NCBI GenBank assembly: GCA_947380835.1
Contig: CANCSL010000006.1
Span: 1-35,721 of the forward strand
Length of the DNA: 35,721 nucleotides
Source: Actinomycetota bacterium
GTDB taxonomy: Bacteria; Actinomycetota; Actinomycetes; Nanopelagicales; Nanopelagicaceae
Reading direction: 5' to 3'
Of this stretch, positions 16,020 to 24,842 are shown piece by piece. Every line of letters begins with the position of its first letter. Positions within the stretch are counted from its first letter, which is position 1. The notes under the pieces were generated by a model that saw only the letters and a list, made by a program, of their open reading frames with translations, was not told where the DNA came from and made no database searches. The position numbers and the translations under genes are program-made.

Positions 16020-18285
16020 TAATAATCCCGGTACTGACCGCCCGGCGACGCTTGCGCGGCTGGCTGCCACGAGGTTCTGAGGCGGCAACTTCAGAAATGG
16101 GCTCGGAAGCGGTTTCGGCCGCGGGAGTGGCTTCTACCTCAACCTCGACCTCCGGAGCTTCAGCTTCCTCTTCTTCAGCCTGGTGGACATAACGCTGTTC
16201 CATATCCTTCTCCAAAGCGACCTTTCGGACCGGCTCAGAGTGAATATGAATGCCTCGACCGCCACAGCTTTCGCAGGTAGTCGAGAAAGCTTCGATAAGT
16301 CCTTGGCCAACACGCTTACGCGTCATTTGGACAAGACCCAAGGAGGTCACTTCCGCGACTTGGTGCTTGGTGCGATCTCGCCCAAGGCATTCCACCAACC
16401 GACGAAGAACTTGGTCACGGTTAGATTCCAAAGCCATATCGATGAAGTCAATAACGATAATTCCACCCATATCGCGCAAGCGAAGTTGGCGGGCAATTTC
16501 TTCGGCGGCTTCCAAGTTGTTCTTGGTGACGGTCTCTTCGAGGTTTCCGCCTTTACCGATGAATTTTCCGGTGTTTACGTCAATAACAATCATGGCTTCG
16601 GTGCGATCAATAACCAGCGAACCACCCGAAGGTAAGTACACCTTGCGATCGAAAGCTTTTGCCAATTGTTCTTCAATACGATTTTCGGTGAACATGTCGC
16701 GAGCGCCAGTCCAACGTTCGATCTTTGCGGTTAACTCCGGAGCAATATGGCCGAGGTAGTTGTTGATGTCTTCCCATGCTTGGTCACCTTGAACCACGAG
16801 CTTGCGGAAATCTTCATTAAAGATATCGCGAATAACTCGAACGGTGAGGTCGGGCTCGCTATAAAGAAGTGACGGAGCAGAAGTGCTCGATGAGGCTGCC
16901 TTCTTCTCGATATCTTCCCATTGCGCCTTCAAGCGAATGACATCGCGCTCTAGTTCTTCTTCAGATGCACCTTCGGAAGCGGTACGAACAATCACGCCAG
17001 CTTCTTCTGGGATTAAATTCTTGAGAACGCTCTTCAAACGTGAGCGCTCTTGCTCTGGCAAACGACGGCTAATACCGCTCATTTCACCGCCCGGTACGTA
17101 AACCAAGTAGCGTCCAGGAAGAGAGATTTGGCTAGTTAAACGCGCACCTTTTTGACCGATCGGGTCTTTCGTGACCTGAACCAACACTGGCTGGCCGGTC
17201 TTAAGAACGTGTTCGATTTTGCGGGGATGGCCGTCGGCAAGGCCGGCAGCATCCCAGTTAACTTCACCTGCGTAAAGAACTGCGTTACGACCCTTACCAA
17301 TGTCAACGAATGCGGCTTCCATAGAAGGGAGAACATTCTGTACACGACCGAGGTACACATTTCCGACATATGAAATATTGCTATTTCGGTTGACGTAATG
17401 CTCGACCATGATCTTGTCTTCAAGAACGGCGATTTGGGTTCGGTCGCCCATTTGGCGAACCAACATTTCGCGATCTACAGATTCGCGACGAGCAAGAAAT
17501 TCTGATTCGGTAATGATGGTGCCACGACGACGCGTGAAATCACGCGGTTCACGATCTCGACGATTGTTGCGACGATCATATTTGTCACGAGTACCGCGGT
17601 CGTTACGATCTCCACGATCGTTGCGGTCGTTTCGACTTGAGCGATCAGTACGAGTTGGCTGGGATTCGCGGGTACGTGGTTCACGTACTTTGACGACAAC
17701 CGGAACGCCATCTTCATCGACGCTTTCTCCTGGAGTGATGCCATCACTCTGTGAACGGCGGCGACGGCGACGGCGATGAGTGGAAGAATCTCCACCTTCT
17801 CCATCGGCTGAGCCATCTTCGTTATCTAATGCGCCTGGATCGAGTTCTTCATCGGTATCTGAATCACGCAAATCATCACTGGCTTCACCGGTGGTTTCGC
17901 GACCACTTCGACGTCGACCACGACCACCACGACGACGGCGGCGGCGCTCTTGCGTGGCCTCATCGGTTGCCGGACCGGAATCGGCTGCAACAGCTTCTGT
18001 CTCTGGAGCTTCAACTCGAGGTTTGCGGGCTGGCGCCTTTTTGGCAACCGGCTCAACCGGAGCGGCTTGAAATAGGGGTACTGGAACTGGGGCGGTGGCC
18101 TTGGCAACTGCTACAACGGGGGATTTTGCCTCTTGGGGAACCGCGGCGACGGCCTTTTTGGCGCGCTTGGCAGCGGGCTTGGGCTCTACTGCATCCGCGG
18201 TGGGGGTTGCGCTCGCTTCGGCCTTAACCTTAGGAGCAACTTTCTTAACTGCCCGCTTGCGCGGGGTTTTTGGCTCAATAGCCAT
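16009..18285 (-). CDS. rne: Ribonuclease E/G family protein
   Basis: Endoribonuclease for mRNA decay and rRNA/tRNA processing. Of 758 residues, about 270 form an N-terminal low-complexity extension: Lys/Ala/Pro-rich (1-100), runs of Arg (114-126, 171-177), an acidic patch (137-166), then Arg/Asp/Asn repeats (211-254). The catalytic core begins near 255, with an S1 domain (about 300-385) and metal-binding D569 (VIDVNTGKF) and D613 (VIDFIDM). The zinc-link cysteines are C671 and C674 (CESCGGRG). A short Glu/Ala-rich tail follows. Putting the scaffold region at the N-terminus is typical of actinobacterial RNase E. The ATG at 18285 has only a weak ribosome site. Confidence 0.95.
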   Translation of the reverse strand: MAIEPKTPRKRAVKKVAPKVKAEASATPTADAVEPKPAAKRAKKAVAAVPQEAKSPVVAVAKATAPVPVPLFQAAPVEPVAKKAPARKPRVEAPETEAVAADSGPATDEATQERRRRRRGGRGRRRSGRETTGEASDDLRDSDTDEELDPGALDNEDGSADGEGGDSSTHRRRRRRRSQSDGITPGESVDEDGVPVVVKVREPRTRESQPTRTDRSSRNDRNDRGDRNDRGTRDKYDRRNNRRDREPRDFTRRRGTIITESEFLARRESVDREMLVRQMGDRTQIAVLEDKIMVEHYVNRNSNISYVGNVYLGRVQNVLPSMEAAFVDIGKGRNAVLYAGEVNWDAAGLADGHPRKIEHVLKTGQPVLVQVTKDPIGQKGARLTSQISLPGRYLVYVPGGEMSGISRRLPEQERSRLKSVLKNLIPEEAGVIVRTASEGASEEELERDVIRLKAQWEDIEKKAASSSTSAPSLLYSEPDLTVRVIRDIFNEDFRKLVVQGDQAWEDINNYLGHIAPELTAKIERWTGARDMFTENRIEEQLAKAFDRKVYLPSGGSLVIDRTEAMIVIDVNTGKFIGKGGNLEETVTKNNLEAAEEIARQLRLRDMGGIIVIDFIDMALESNRDQVLRRLVECLGRDRTKHQVAEVTSLGLVQMTRKRVGQGLIEAFSTTCESCGGRGIHIHSEPVRKVALEKDMEQRYVHQAEEEEAEAPEVEVEVEATPAAETASEPISEVAASEPRGSQPRKRRRAVSTGIITPS

Positions 18286-18306
18286 AACACCAAATCCTCA
18301 TCTTAG

Positions 18307-18358
18307 GTACTTTGGCTTAGCCTTCACGGCTGATACAGCTAAAAACTAAGTCAAGTAC
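18307..18358 (-). promoter_or_regulatory. Structured element just upstream of rne
   Basis: Nested inverted repeats: GTACTT pairs with AAGTAC at the outside, CTTAG with CTAAG inside, and GCTG with CAGC can form within the 25-base loop. It ends 21 bases before the rne ATG, the place for 5' UTR autocontrol. The structure is seen in sequence; the function is inference. Confidence 0.5.
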
Positions 18359-18404
18359 TGCTCTGGGCCTCCAAGCGGAGACACTTTTCGCTTAAATTCA
18401 TACG

Positions 18405-18426
18405 CAGAAAGACCGGGGTCTTTCTG
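18405..18426. repeat. 22-base palindrome upstream of rne
   Basis: CAGAAAGACC and GGTCTTTCTG, a perfect 10-bp inverted repeat with a 2-base centre, in the rodA-rne gap. It could be a dyad operator or a 9-bp hairpin with a 4-base loop in the rne leader. Confidence 0.55.
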
Positions 18427-18462
18427 AAATTCTTAGCGCTCGCTGCGATGACGAGAAATTAA

Positions 18463-18488
18463 GGTTTTTCGATTGGAACTGAAAAACC
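18463..18488 (-). terminator. Candidate terminator after rodA
   Basis: GGTTTTTC and GAAAAACC (8-bp arms, 10-base loop) followed by TTAATTTCT. It lies 66 bases after the rodA stop and is the best terminator candidate for the elongasome operon; the U-tract is imperfect. Confidence 0.4.
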
Positions 18489-18514
18489 GCTCGACGCGCT
18501 GAACACTGACCCCA

Positions 18515-18520
18515 AGTATA
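18515..18520 (-). promoter_or_regulatory. Possible -10 box for rne
   Basis: TATACT on the minus strand is the closest match to a -10 hexamer in the 268-base rodA-rne gap; no good -35 lies 16-18 bases upstream. If used, the rne leader would be about 220 bases and include all three inverted repeats. TAAGAT, 14 bases before the rne ATG, is an alternative. Confidence 0.3.
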
Positions 18521-18553
18521 GCCCCCAGCCAGAGTGATTTCGGCTTTTCGGGT

Positions 18554-19690
18554 CTAACGAGACCTAATATGGACATTTTGCAGCAAACCCAGCCCAATGA
18601 GGTTGGCGAACATCGAGGATCCGCCATAGGACATAAAGGGCAGAGGTACCCCGGTCATCGGCATCAACCCCATAGTCATGCCGATATTTTCAAAGGTCTG
18701 GAAGGCAAACCAGGCGATGACCCCGATCACCACCAACCGCCCAAATATGTCATTGGTCCGCCGGGCGATCATGAACGCTCGGAAGAAGAAGAGTCCAAAC
18801 ATCAGCAGGATGAAGCCAGAACCCAAGAAGCCGAGCTCCTCCCCCGCCACCGTAAAAATGAAGTCCGTCTGCTGCTCGGGGACAAAGCGACCATTTGTCT
18901 GGGGTCCGTTAAAGAGGCCTTTGCCTACAACGCCGCCCGAACCAATGGTGATCCGCGACTGGCGCAGTTGATAGCCGCTCTGCTGCGGATCTGCGGTGGG
19001 ATCTACGAAAGATTGCAGACGTTTGAGTTGGTACTGGTGGATCACTCCTGATTTCACCGCAACAAAACTTCCTAAAACTCCCAAGAGCAACAGACCGGCA
19101 ACCCATCGAGTCGGAGCGCCCGAAACCGCAATGATCGAAACCACCGCAGCGGTGATGATGAGAACTTCTCCCAAATCCGGTTGGGCAATGATGAGCAACA
19201 TCGGTAACGCAGCAATTCCGAGAGCTCGCAACACGTCACCATCGCTTGGAGCCGAATCGATGTCACGTCCTTCGGCCAGAATCATCGACATTCCAATAAT
19301 GACGGAGATCTTGGCTAGCTCTGCCGGTTGCAATTGAAAACCACCGGGAAGAGCAATCCATGACTTTGCTCCGTTTACAGTACTACCGACGCCTGGAACA
19401 AGAACAGCAATAAGAGCAAGTACGCCAAGGCCCCAGAGGATCGGGGTGTAAGCACGCAACAATCGATAATCAATCAATGTGGTGCCATAAGTGAGTAAGG
19501 CGCCAATAAATATATTGAGGATGTGTCGCTTGAGGTAATACTGTGGATCGAGTCCTTGAGAAGCAAACCAAGATTTAGTCGCTGCATAAACCAACAAGGT
19601 GCCCATACCTAACAACGCAAAGACCGAAAGCATGAGCCAGCGATCGAAGGCAGCAAAGTTGGCGCGCAGATTTACTCGTGCAATTCTCAT
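18554..19690 (-). CDS. rodA: SEDS peptidoglycan glycosyltransferase RodA
   Basis: Polymerises lipid II during cell elongation, paired with PBP2. The 378-residue protein is almost wholly hydrophobic, with about ten membrane segments and the SEDS signature region around QSRITIGSGGVVGKGLF and TDFIFTVAGEELGF. The C-terminal motif PFMSYGGSSM is typical. The ATG overlaps the mrdA stop by four bases, with GGTGG at 7 bases. Its position after PBP2 and MreBCD assigns it to elongation and not to division (FtsW). Confidence 0.95.
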   Translation of the reverse strand: MRIARVNLRANFAAFDRWLMLSVFALLGMGTLLVYAATKSWFASQGLDPQYYLKRHILNIFIGALLTYGTTLIDYRLLRAYTPILWGLGVLALIAVLVPGVGSTVNGAKSWIALPGGFQLQPAELAKISVIIGMSMILAEGRDIDSAPSDGDVLRALGIAALPMLLIIAQPDLGEVLIITAAVVSIIAVSGAPTRWVAGLLLLGVLGSFVAVKSGVIHQYQLKRLQSFVDPTADPQQSGYQLRQSRITIGSGGVVGKGLFNGPQTNGRFVPEQQTDFIFTVAGEELGFLGSGFILLMFGLFFFRAFMIARRTNDIFGRLVVIGVIAWFAFQTFENIGMTMGLMPMTGVPLPFMSYGGSSMFANLIGLGLLQNVHIRSR

Positions 19691-21777
19691 TTTGATACCA
19701 CCGGCAATTTCGCATTCTTTACATCGAGAGTTGGTATTCCGCGAGTAGGGCCATTTGGGAAGATCGCCTTCGTGGGATCGACGGTATTTCCAACGACGCC
19801 ATAAATTGCCGAATAAATTTTCTGCACGCCCACGGCGCTAACACTGGCACCAAAGCCGCCTTGGCTCACCATCATCACCACCGCGTACTGAGGTTTTTCG
19901 ACCGGGGCAAAAGAGGTGAACCACGACGTATCATCTTTTGAAGAACCATCCGTGTTCTTACCTAAAACCTGCGCTGTACCAGTCTTTCCAGCGACGTGAA
20001 TCGGGTAATTGGCGAATACTCCCGCGGCAGTTCCGCTGGTTGCCACATCGCGAAGAGCAGCATGCAAGAAGGCAATATCTTTCTTCGTTGCCGGAGACTT
20101 GCCAGAAACGACCGGCTTAAACACCTTTAAAACCGTCCCATCCGGCTTTACAACGGCGCGGGCAATTTCGGGTTTGTACAAAGTCCCGCCATTCGCAATT
20201 GCCGCATAGATGGAAGTCATCTGCAATGGAGTCACCAAGGTGTCACCCTGTCCGATGGAAAAGTTAACGGCGTCACCTGCACGTAGGACATTTCCATCGG
20301 TGCAGTTCTCTTTCGCGATTGCAATCAAGTAAGGCGTCAAATCTGACTTGCGAGCTTGGGACGTGAAATTACAGAAAAAACTCTTATTGGCTTTGTACCA
20401 ACGCTCTTTCCAAGCACGGTCTGGCAATCGACCGGTTGCTTCACCTGGAAGATCAATGCCCGTGACTTTGCCCAATCCAAAACCGGCTGCGGTCTTGAAG
20501 AAATAGTCGTGTAAGCCCGATTTAGGGAAGAGCCCGCCATCGCGAACCCATTCATCGTATGCAATTTGATACCAGATGGTGTCGCAGGAAACCGAAATCG
20601 CTTTCTGCATATTGATGCGACCTTGGGACTTAGTCTCAAAGTTTTTGAAGACGTGGTTTCCAATTTGAACTTGTGCCGGGCAGTCATAGAGGGCGTTCAT
20701 GTTGTAGCCCGCTCGCGTTGCCGCCACAATCGATAATGATTTAAAAGTAGAGGCAGGTGCATACATGCCTTGCAACGGACGAAAGAGCGCTGGGACTCCG
20801 GCCTTCTCACTGAAGAGATCCTTTGCTTGTGCAACCGTCAAACCTTTTTCCCAGATGTTCGGGTCATAAGTCGGATACGAAGCGATAGCCAAAATTTGTC
20901 CGGTTTTTACATTCTCCACAATTGCAGCGCCTGAATCGGCTTTATACCCCAAGGCATGCGCACGAGTAATAGCATCGGCCAGCGCTGCTTCCGTAGCGGA
21001 CTGCAATTTGGCATCCAAATTAGTGATGAGATTATTTCCCGGAATCGATGCGGTATTTCGCGCTTGATGAGTTACCGCTTCTTTTCGATCAACTATGACC
21101 GTCTTCACGCCTGGCTTACCCCGCAAGTATTGGTTGTATTGAAATTCCAACCCACTCTTGCCAATTACTTCGTTCCGGAAATAACTGTATTTGGTGCTGT
21201 TGAGGTCACTTTCAGAAACAGTGCCGACGTAACCCAAAACATGCGCAGCGTTCTCTCCTGCCAATGAGGGATAGCTACGAATAGGAACAGAAGAGGCGTC
21301 TATGCCCGGAAATGAGTCGCCGTTTTCTAGAATCTTGAGCGCTTGTTGCTGAGTTGCAATTCGAGTTACCGGAATAGGTTGATAGCGCGTTCCATTCCAA
21401 CATCCAGTTCGAGCTGCCGCAGATAACTCACCACAAAGACGTGTCCGGTTGTATAGGTCCGGATATTTCACGTTCATTAATTTCGCTAAGCGAACCAAGA
21501 CGGCTTTACCTTTGTCGGGCATCTTGTCCAAAGCGCTTCGATCTACGGTTATTTCAAGTCCAGGGCGGTCCATCGCAAGTGGCAAACCCGAACTGTCGGT
21601 AATGGCTCCGCGAAGTGCGGGAGTAATGATGTCGCGACTTTGAATGCTCAGTGCGGCGTTTTGATAGCGAAGTCCATTAGCCACCTGTAGGTAAAAGAGA
21701 CGGCCCATCAAAGCCAGCAACAAAGATGCAATAAGAGTCTGGAAGACAATCATATTGAGACGCGAACGTTGATTCAT
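19687..21777 (-). CDS. mrdA: Penicillin-binding protein 2 (elongasome transpeptidase)
   Basis: Class B PBP that crosslinks peptidoglycan in the periplasm-side space, activated by MreC and working with RodA. The 696-residue protein has one N-terminal membrane segment (about 10-28), a PBP dimerisation domain, and a transpeptidase domain with S343-T-F-K346, S397-C-D399 in place of SxN, and K598-T-G600. Four-base overlaps on both sides (mreD stop, rodA start) show a tightly coupled operon. The SxD variant of the second motif also occurs in other actinobacterial class B PBPs, to my knowledge, so I do not regard it as inactivating. Confidence 0.95.
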   Translation of the reverse strand: MNQRSRLNMIVFQTLIASLLLALMGRLFYLQVANGLRYQNAALSIQSRDIITPALRGAITDSSGLPLAMDRPGLEITVDRSALDKMPDKGKAVLVRLAKLMNVKYPDLYNRTRLCGELSAAARTGCWNGTRYQPIPVTRIATQQQALKILENGDSFPGIDASSVPIRSYPSLAGENAAHVLGYVGTVSESDLNSTKYSYFRNEVIGKSGLEFQYNQYLRGKPGVKTVIVDRKEAVTHQARNTASIPGNNLITNLDAKLQSATEAALADAITRAHALGYKADSGAAIVENVKTGQILAIASYPTYDPNIWEKGLTVAQAKDLFSEKAGVPALFRPLQGMYAPASTFKSLSIVAATRAGYNMNALYDCPAQVQIGNHVFKNFETKSQGRINMQKAISVSCDTIWYQIAYDEWVRDGGLFPKSGLHDYFFKTAAGFGLGKVTGIDLPGEATGRLPDRAWKERWYKANKSFFCNFTSQARKSDLTPYLIAIAKENCTDGNVLRAGDAVNFSIGQGDTLVTPLQMTSIYAAIANGGTLYKPEIARAVVKPDGTVLKVFKPVVSGKSPATKKDIAFLHAALRDVATSGTAAGVFANYPIHVAGKTGTAQVLGKNTDGSSKDDTSWFTSFAPVEKPQYAVVMMVSQGGFGASVSAVGVQKIYSAIYGVVGNTVDPTKAIFPNGPTRGIPTLDVKNAKLPVVSK

Positions 21778-22295
21778 TTACGTTCCCGCGAAGTCAAACT
21801 TAAATGACGGAATCGAGAGAGTAAAGGCAAGATGATTGGTGAAAAAAGTAAAGTCCACAAGCCATTTCCTAACGAAGTCGTCAGGATCCTTTGGAAGTTT
21901 CCATCGCTTTCTCCAAGCAAGGCACCAATAGACAAGAAAATCAGCAGTGAAACTGTGGCACCTAGAGAAACGAATAAGACGAGAGCAGCTGGACGTGTAG
22001 AGAAATCACCAATACTTTCGCGGTTAGCCGCGAAGATGTAGCCCATGATGGTCATAACAAAAGCCCATTGTCCAAAAGGGGCATCGATCGAGGGCGAAAG
22101 ATCGAGAATGACGCCACCAAAAAAACCGATCATCACTGCTGCAGATCTATCCTCCATGGCCAGCAATCCCATGAGCACGGCGATATATAGCGAATAACCA
22201 GCGATCGGAAAATTGATGCGCGAGATCGCAGCCTCTTGCACTACAAAGATGAAGAAGAGGAAGGCGGCGCTAGATGCGATACGCGCCGGTCTCAT
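21774..22295 (-). CDS. mreD: Rod shape-determining protein MreD
   Basis: Membrane component of the elongasome. The 173-residue protein has about five hydrophobic segments, including ASSAAFLFFIFVVQEAAI near the start and LWTLLFSPIILPLL near the end, and the motif GFFGGVILDLSPSIDAPFG typical of MreD. Coupled to mreC and mrdA through four-base overlaps. AGG lies 7 bases before the ATG. Confidence 0.93.
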   Translation of the reverse strand: MRPARIASSAAFLFFIFVVQEAAISRINFPIAGYSLYIAVLMGLLAMEDRSAAVMIGFFGGVILDLSPSIDAPFGQWAFVMTIMGYIFAANRESIGDFSTRPAALVLFVSLGATVSLLIFLSIGALLGESDGNFQRILTTSLGNGLWTLLFSPIILPLLSRFRHLSLTSRERK

Positions 22296-23257
22296 TTTTT
22301 AACCTGAGAAGGTGAAGGCGTCGGGCTGGGCAAGCCAGTTGGTGAGCCCGATGGCAAAACAACCGGAGCGGGCGTGACATAAACGGTAACCGTAGGAATT
22401 GGCGTTGGAACGAGGCCATCTCGAGGGTCGGCCGTTGCAGGCTTGATGATGACCGAGACGATCTCGAGGTTGGACAGGTTAGTAAGCCCAATAACAGTGG
22501 CCTGTTGGGTGAGGGAGGCGGAAGTATGGTCGACGCTCGTGACGCGACCAATCGGAATTCCGGGAACGAAAGGTCGATTGTTCTCGCTACCCAAGGAGAC
22601 TAAGACATCGCCAACTTTGATTGTGCCGGCCGGGTCAAGCAATTGCATCGTGTAAGAACTATCGCCCTGGCCTAACAGAACTCCGGCGCTCTGAGTGCGT
22701 GCGATCCGAACTCCAACTCGAAAAGATGGATCGCTCATCAACAAGACGATGGCCGAATTGCTCGTTACTGACTTAACCACGCCGACGAGGCCAGCACCGG
22801 AAATTACAGTCATGTCTTTTGTAATTCCATCGCTTGAACCAGCATCGATCGTGATGGTCTGCGTAAAAGTCGAAACTGAACCGCGGCCAATTACTCGCGC
22901 CGCCACAACTTTGTATCCGCCTCGTCCGGCCAAGTTCAACGCGCTCTTGAGTTGAAGCAATTGCCCTTGGGTGTTTTTGTCGAGGATCACTTGGGCTCGC
23001 AGTTTGGCGTTTGCCGACTGCACATCTTTGAGTTGCGCCTTGGTCTTTCCAAAATTCTTAATGTCAGAAAAGAAATGACTGACCGGTGAGAACGCCGAAG
23101 AGGCAACGCGCTGAATGGGAGCCAGGAATGATTGAGTTGCCGAGCGCGAACTTTGAGTGAGACTGACTCCGCGCAAATCGAGAGTGATTAAAAATAAAGA
23201 GGTAACAAGAAGAATAACCAGCAGAAGTCGAGAACGATTATTCCCGCCTTGTGCCAC
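22292..23257 (-). CDS. mreC: Rod shape-determining protein MreC
   Basis: Scaffold linking MreB to PBP2/RodA outside the membrane. The 321-residue protein has one N-terminal membrane helix (about 9-25), a coiled-coil segment (roughly 65-110), and the double beta-barrel domain with the GAGLVGVV and DPSFRVGVRI motifs. It ends in a Pro/Thr/Ser-rich tail of about 50 residues, longer than in many MreC proteins. The start is GTG, with AAGGAG 7 bases upstream. Confidence 0.95.
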   Translation of the reverse strand: MAQGGNNRSRLLLVILLVTSLFLITLDLRGVSLTQSSRSATQSFLAPIQRVASSAFSPVSHFFSDIKNFGKTKAQLKDVQSANAKLRAQVILDKNTQGQLLQLKSALNLAGRGGYKVVAARVIGRGSVSTFTQTITIDAGSSDGITKDMTVISGAGLVGVVKSVTSNSAIVLLMSDPSFRVGVRIARTQSAGVLLGQGDSSYTMQLLDPAGTIKVGDVLVSLGSENNRPFVPGIPIGRVTSVDHTSASLTQQATVIGLTNLSNLEIVSVIIKPATADPRDGLVPTPIPTVTVYVTPAPVVLPSGSPTGLPSPTPSPSQVKK

Positions 23258-23291
23258 GAGTTATCTCCTTGTTACCGGTGACTTATGAAAA

Positions 23292-24335
23292 TTATCGACG
23301 TGGTTCAGAGATCAAAACCTTTTCCAAGGCTTCGAACTCTTCAACACATTTTCCAGAACCTTCAGCGACAGCCTGAAGCGGACGCTCGCAAATGTGCACT
23401 GGCATGTTGGTCTCGCGACGCAATCTTTCATCAAGACCACGAAGAAGTGCGCCACCACCAGTGAGGACGATGCCACGATCCATCAGATCGCTGGCAAGTT
23501 CTGGTGGACATTTGTCCAAAGTGCTCTTTACAGCGTTGACGATCTGGTTGACCGGCTCTTCTAGCGCCTTGCGAATATCTTCAGCAGAAACGCGGATGAT
23601 CTTTGGCAAGCCAGTCGCCAAGTCACGACCACGAATTTCAGCATCAGGTTCATTAGGCAACGGGAAGGCTGAGCCAATAGCCATTTTGATCTCTTCCGCA
23701 GTGCGCTCACCTAAAAGAAGTGAATATTCGCGCTTAACCCAGTCGATAATGGCTTGATCGAGCTCGTCGCCGCCAATTCGGATTGAAAGTGCGGTGACAA
23801 TGCCGCCGAGAGAGATGACAGCGACTTCAGTGGTTCCGCCACCGATATCGACCACCATGTTTCCGGTTGGTTCGTGAATTGGAAGCCCGGCGCCAATTGC
23901 AGCAGCCATTGGTTCTTCGATGATGTAAACCTTGCGAGCGCCAGCGGCATACCCAGCATCTTTGACTGCGCGTTGTTCAACGCCAGTGATACCTGATGGA
24001 ACACAGACGACAATACGAGGCTTAGCCAAGTAGCGTCGACGATGCACTTTTTGAATGAAGTAGCGCAGCATGCGCTCGGTGGTATCGAAGTCGGCGATGA
24101 CGCCATCCTTCAAAGGACGAATTGCAACGATATTTCCTGGGGTGCGACCGATCATGCGCTTGGCTTCAAGGCCAACGGCAAGGATCCCGCCAGTATCTTG
24201 ATTGATAGCAACAACGCTTGGCTCATTAAGGACAATGCCGCGGCCGCGCACGTAAACCAAGGTATTTGCAGTACCTAGGTCAACTGCCATATCTCGTCCG
24301 ATAAATGACATACGGCTGGGGTTCTTCTTCGACAT
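23292..24335 (-). CDS. mreB: Rod shape-determining actin homologue MreB
   Basis: Actin-like ATPase that forms membrane-bound filaments directing side-wall synthesis. The 347-residue protein has phosphate-binding motifs DLGTANTLVY (from about 20) and DIGGGTTEVAVISLGG, and the adenosine motif GIVLTGGGALLRGLDERL. Start ATG at 24335 with GAAGGGA at 5 bases; a second ATG eight codons in (MSFIGRDMAVD) is an alternative. It lies 50 bases after ndk without a visible terminator, so it may be transcribed with ndk. Confidence 0.96.
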   Translation of the reverse strand: MSKKNPSRMSFIGRDMAVDLGTANTLVYVRGRGIVLNEPSVVAINQDTGGILAVGLEAKRMIGRTPGNIVAIRPLKDGVIADFDTTERMLRYFIQKVHRRRYLAKPRIVVCVPSGITGVEQRAVKDAGYAAGARKVYIIEEPMAAAIGAGLPIHEPTGNMVVDIGGGTTEVAVISLGGIVTALSIRIGGDELDQAIIDWVKREYSLLLGERTAEEIKMAIGSAFPLPNEPDAEIRGRDLATGLPKIIRVSAEDIRKALEEPVNQIVNAVKSTLDKCPPELASDLMDRGIVLTGGGALLRGLDERLRRETNMPVHICERPLQAVAEGSGKCVEEFEALEKVLISEPRR

Positions 24336-24385
24336 TCGCGTCCCTTCAGATCTTTGTGGTGCGTTGGGGAATTGTAGAAATGGTC

Positions 24386-24802
24386 TTACTTGAAAAAGAT
24401 GGAAATTTCGCGCTCGGCAGATTCAGGCGAATCCGATCCGTGCACGATATTTTGAACAACTTTGGTGCCTTGATCGCGTGCGAGATCGCCACGGATGGTT
24501 CCGGGTTCAGCCGTTGTGGGATCGGTTGTACCGGCCAACTTGCGGAAACCTTCGATGACCCGATTGCCTTCGGCAACGATTGCAACAATCGGACCGGAAA
24601 GCATAAATTCAACAAGTGGTTCGAAAAATGGTTTGCCTTCATGCTCGGCATAGTGTTCGGTCAGCAAAGCGCGATCGGCGTTCATCATTTTTAGCGCAGA
24701 GATGGTGTAACCCTTCTTCTCTACACGCGCAATAACTTCGCCGACGAGTCCACGACGGACGCCATCAGGCTTCACCAGGATCAAAGTACGCTCTACAGTC
24801 AC
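24386..24802 (-). CDS. ndk: Nucleoside diphosphate kinase
   Basis: Transfers the gamma phosphate between nucleoside triphosphates and diphosphates through a phosphohistidine. The 138-residue protein has the standard start TVERTLILVKPDGVRRG and the active-site NIVHGSDS (H121). The start codon is GTG. There is no Shine-Dalgarno upstream; TAGACT ends exactly 6 bases before the GTG, suggesting a leaderless message starting with G. It follows the DUF4233 gene by 40 bases and precedes mreB. Confidence 0.96.
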   Translation of the reverse strand: MTVERTLILVKPDGVRRGLVGEVIARVEKKGYTISALKMMNADRALLTEHYAEHEGKPFFEPLVEFMLSGPIVAIVAEGNRVIEGFRKLAGTTDPTTAEPGTIRGDLARDQGTKVVQNIVHGSDSPESAEREISIFFK

Positions 24803-24808
24803 GGAGGC

Positions 24809-24814
24809 AGTCTA
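24809..24814 (-). promoter_or_regulatory. ndk leaderless -10 box
   Basis: TAGACT-N6-GTG. The bases between (GCCTCC) offer no ribosome binding site. No clear -35. Confidence 0.55.
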
Positions 24815-24842
24815 TTGGCTAGGCGCCTCTCCCCTTAAATTC

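Noticed and set aside
16183..18227. Several plus-strand frames opposite rne, some Arg- or His-rich
   Set aside because: Shadows of the low-complexity charge blocks in RNase E.
20570..20600. Loss of the SxN motif in PBP2 (S-C-D instead)
   Set aside because: SxD variants are tolerated in class B PBPs and the other motifs are intact, so not evidence for inactivation.
21774..22295. Defence or toxin-antitoxin system among the small membrane genes
   Set aside because: Position between mreC and PBP2 and the GGVILDLSPS motif identify MreD.
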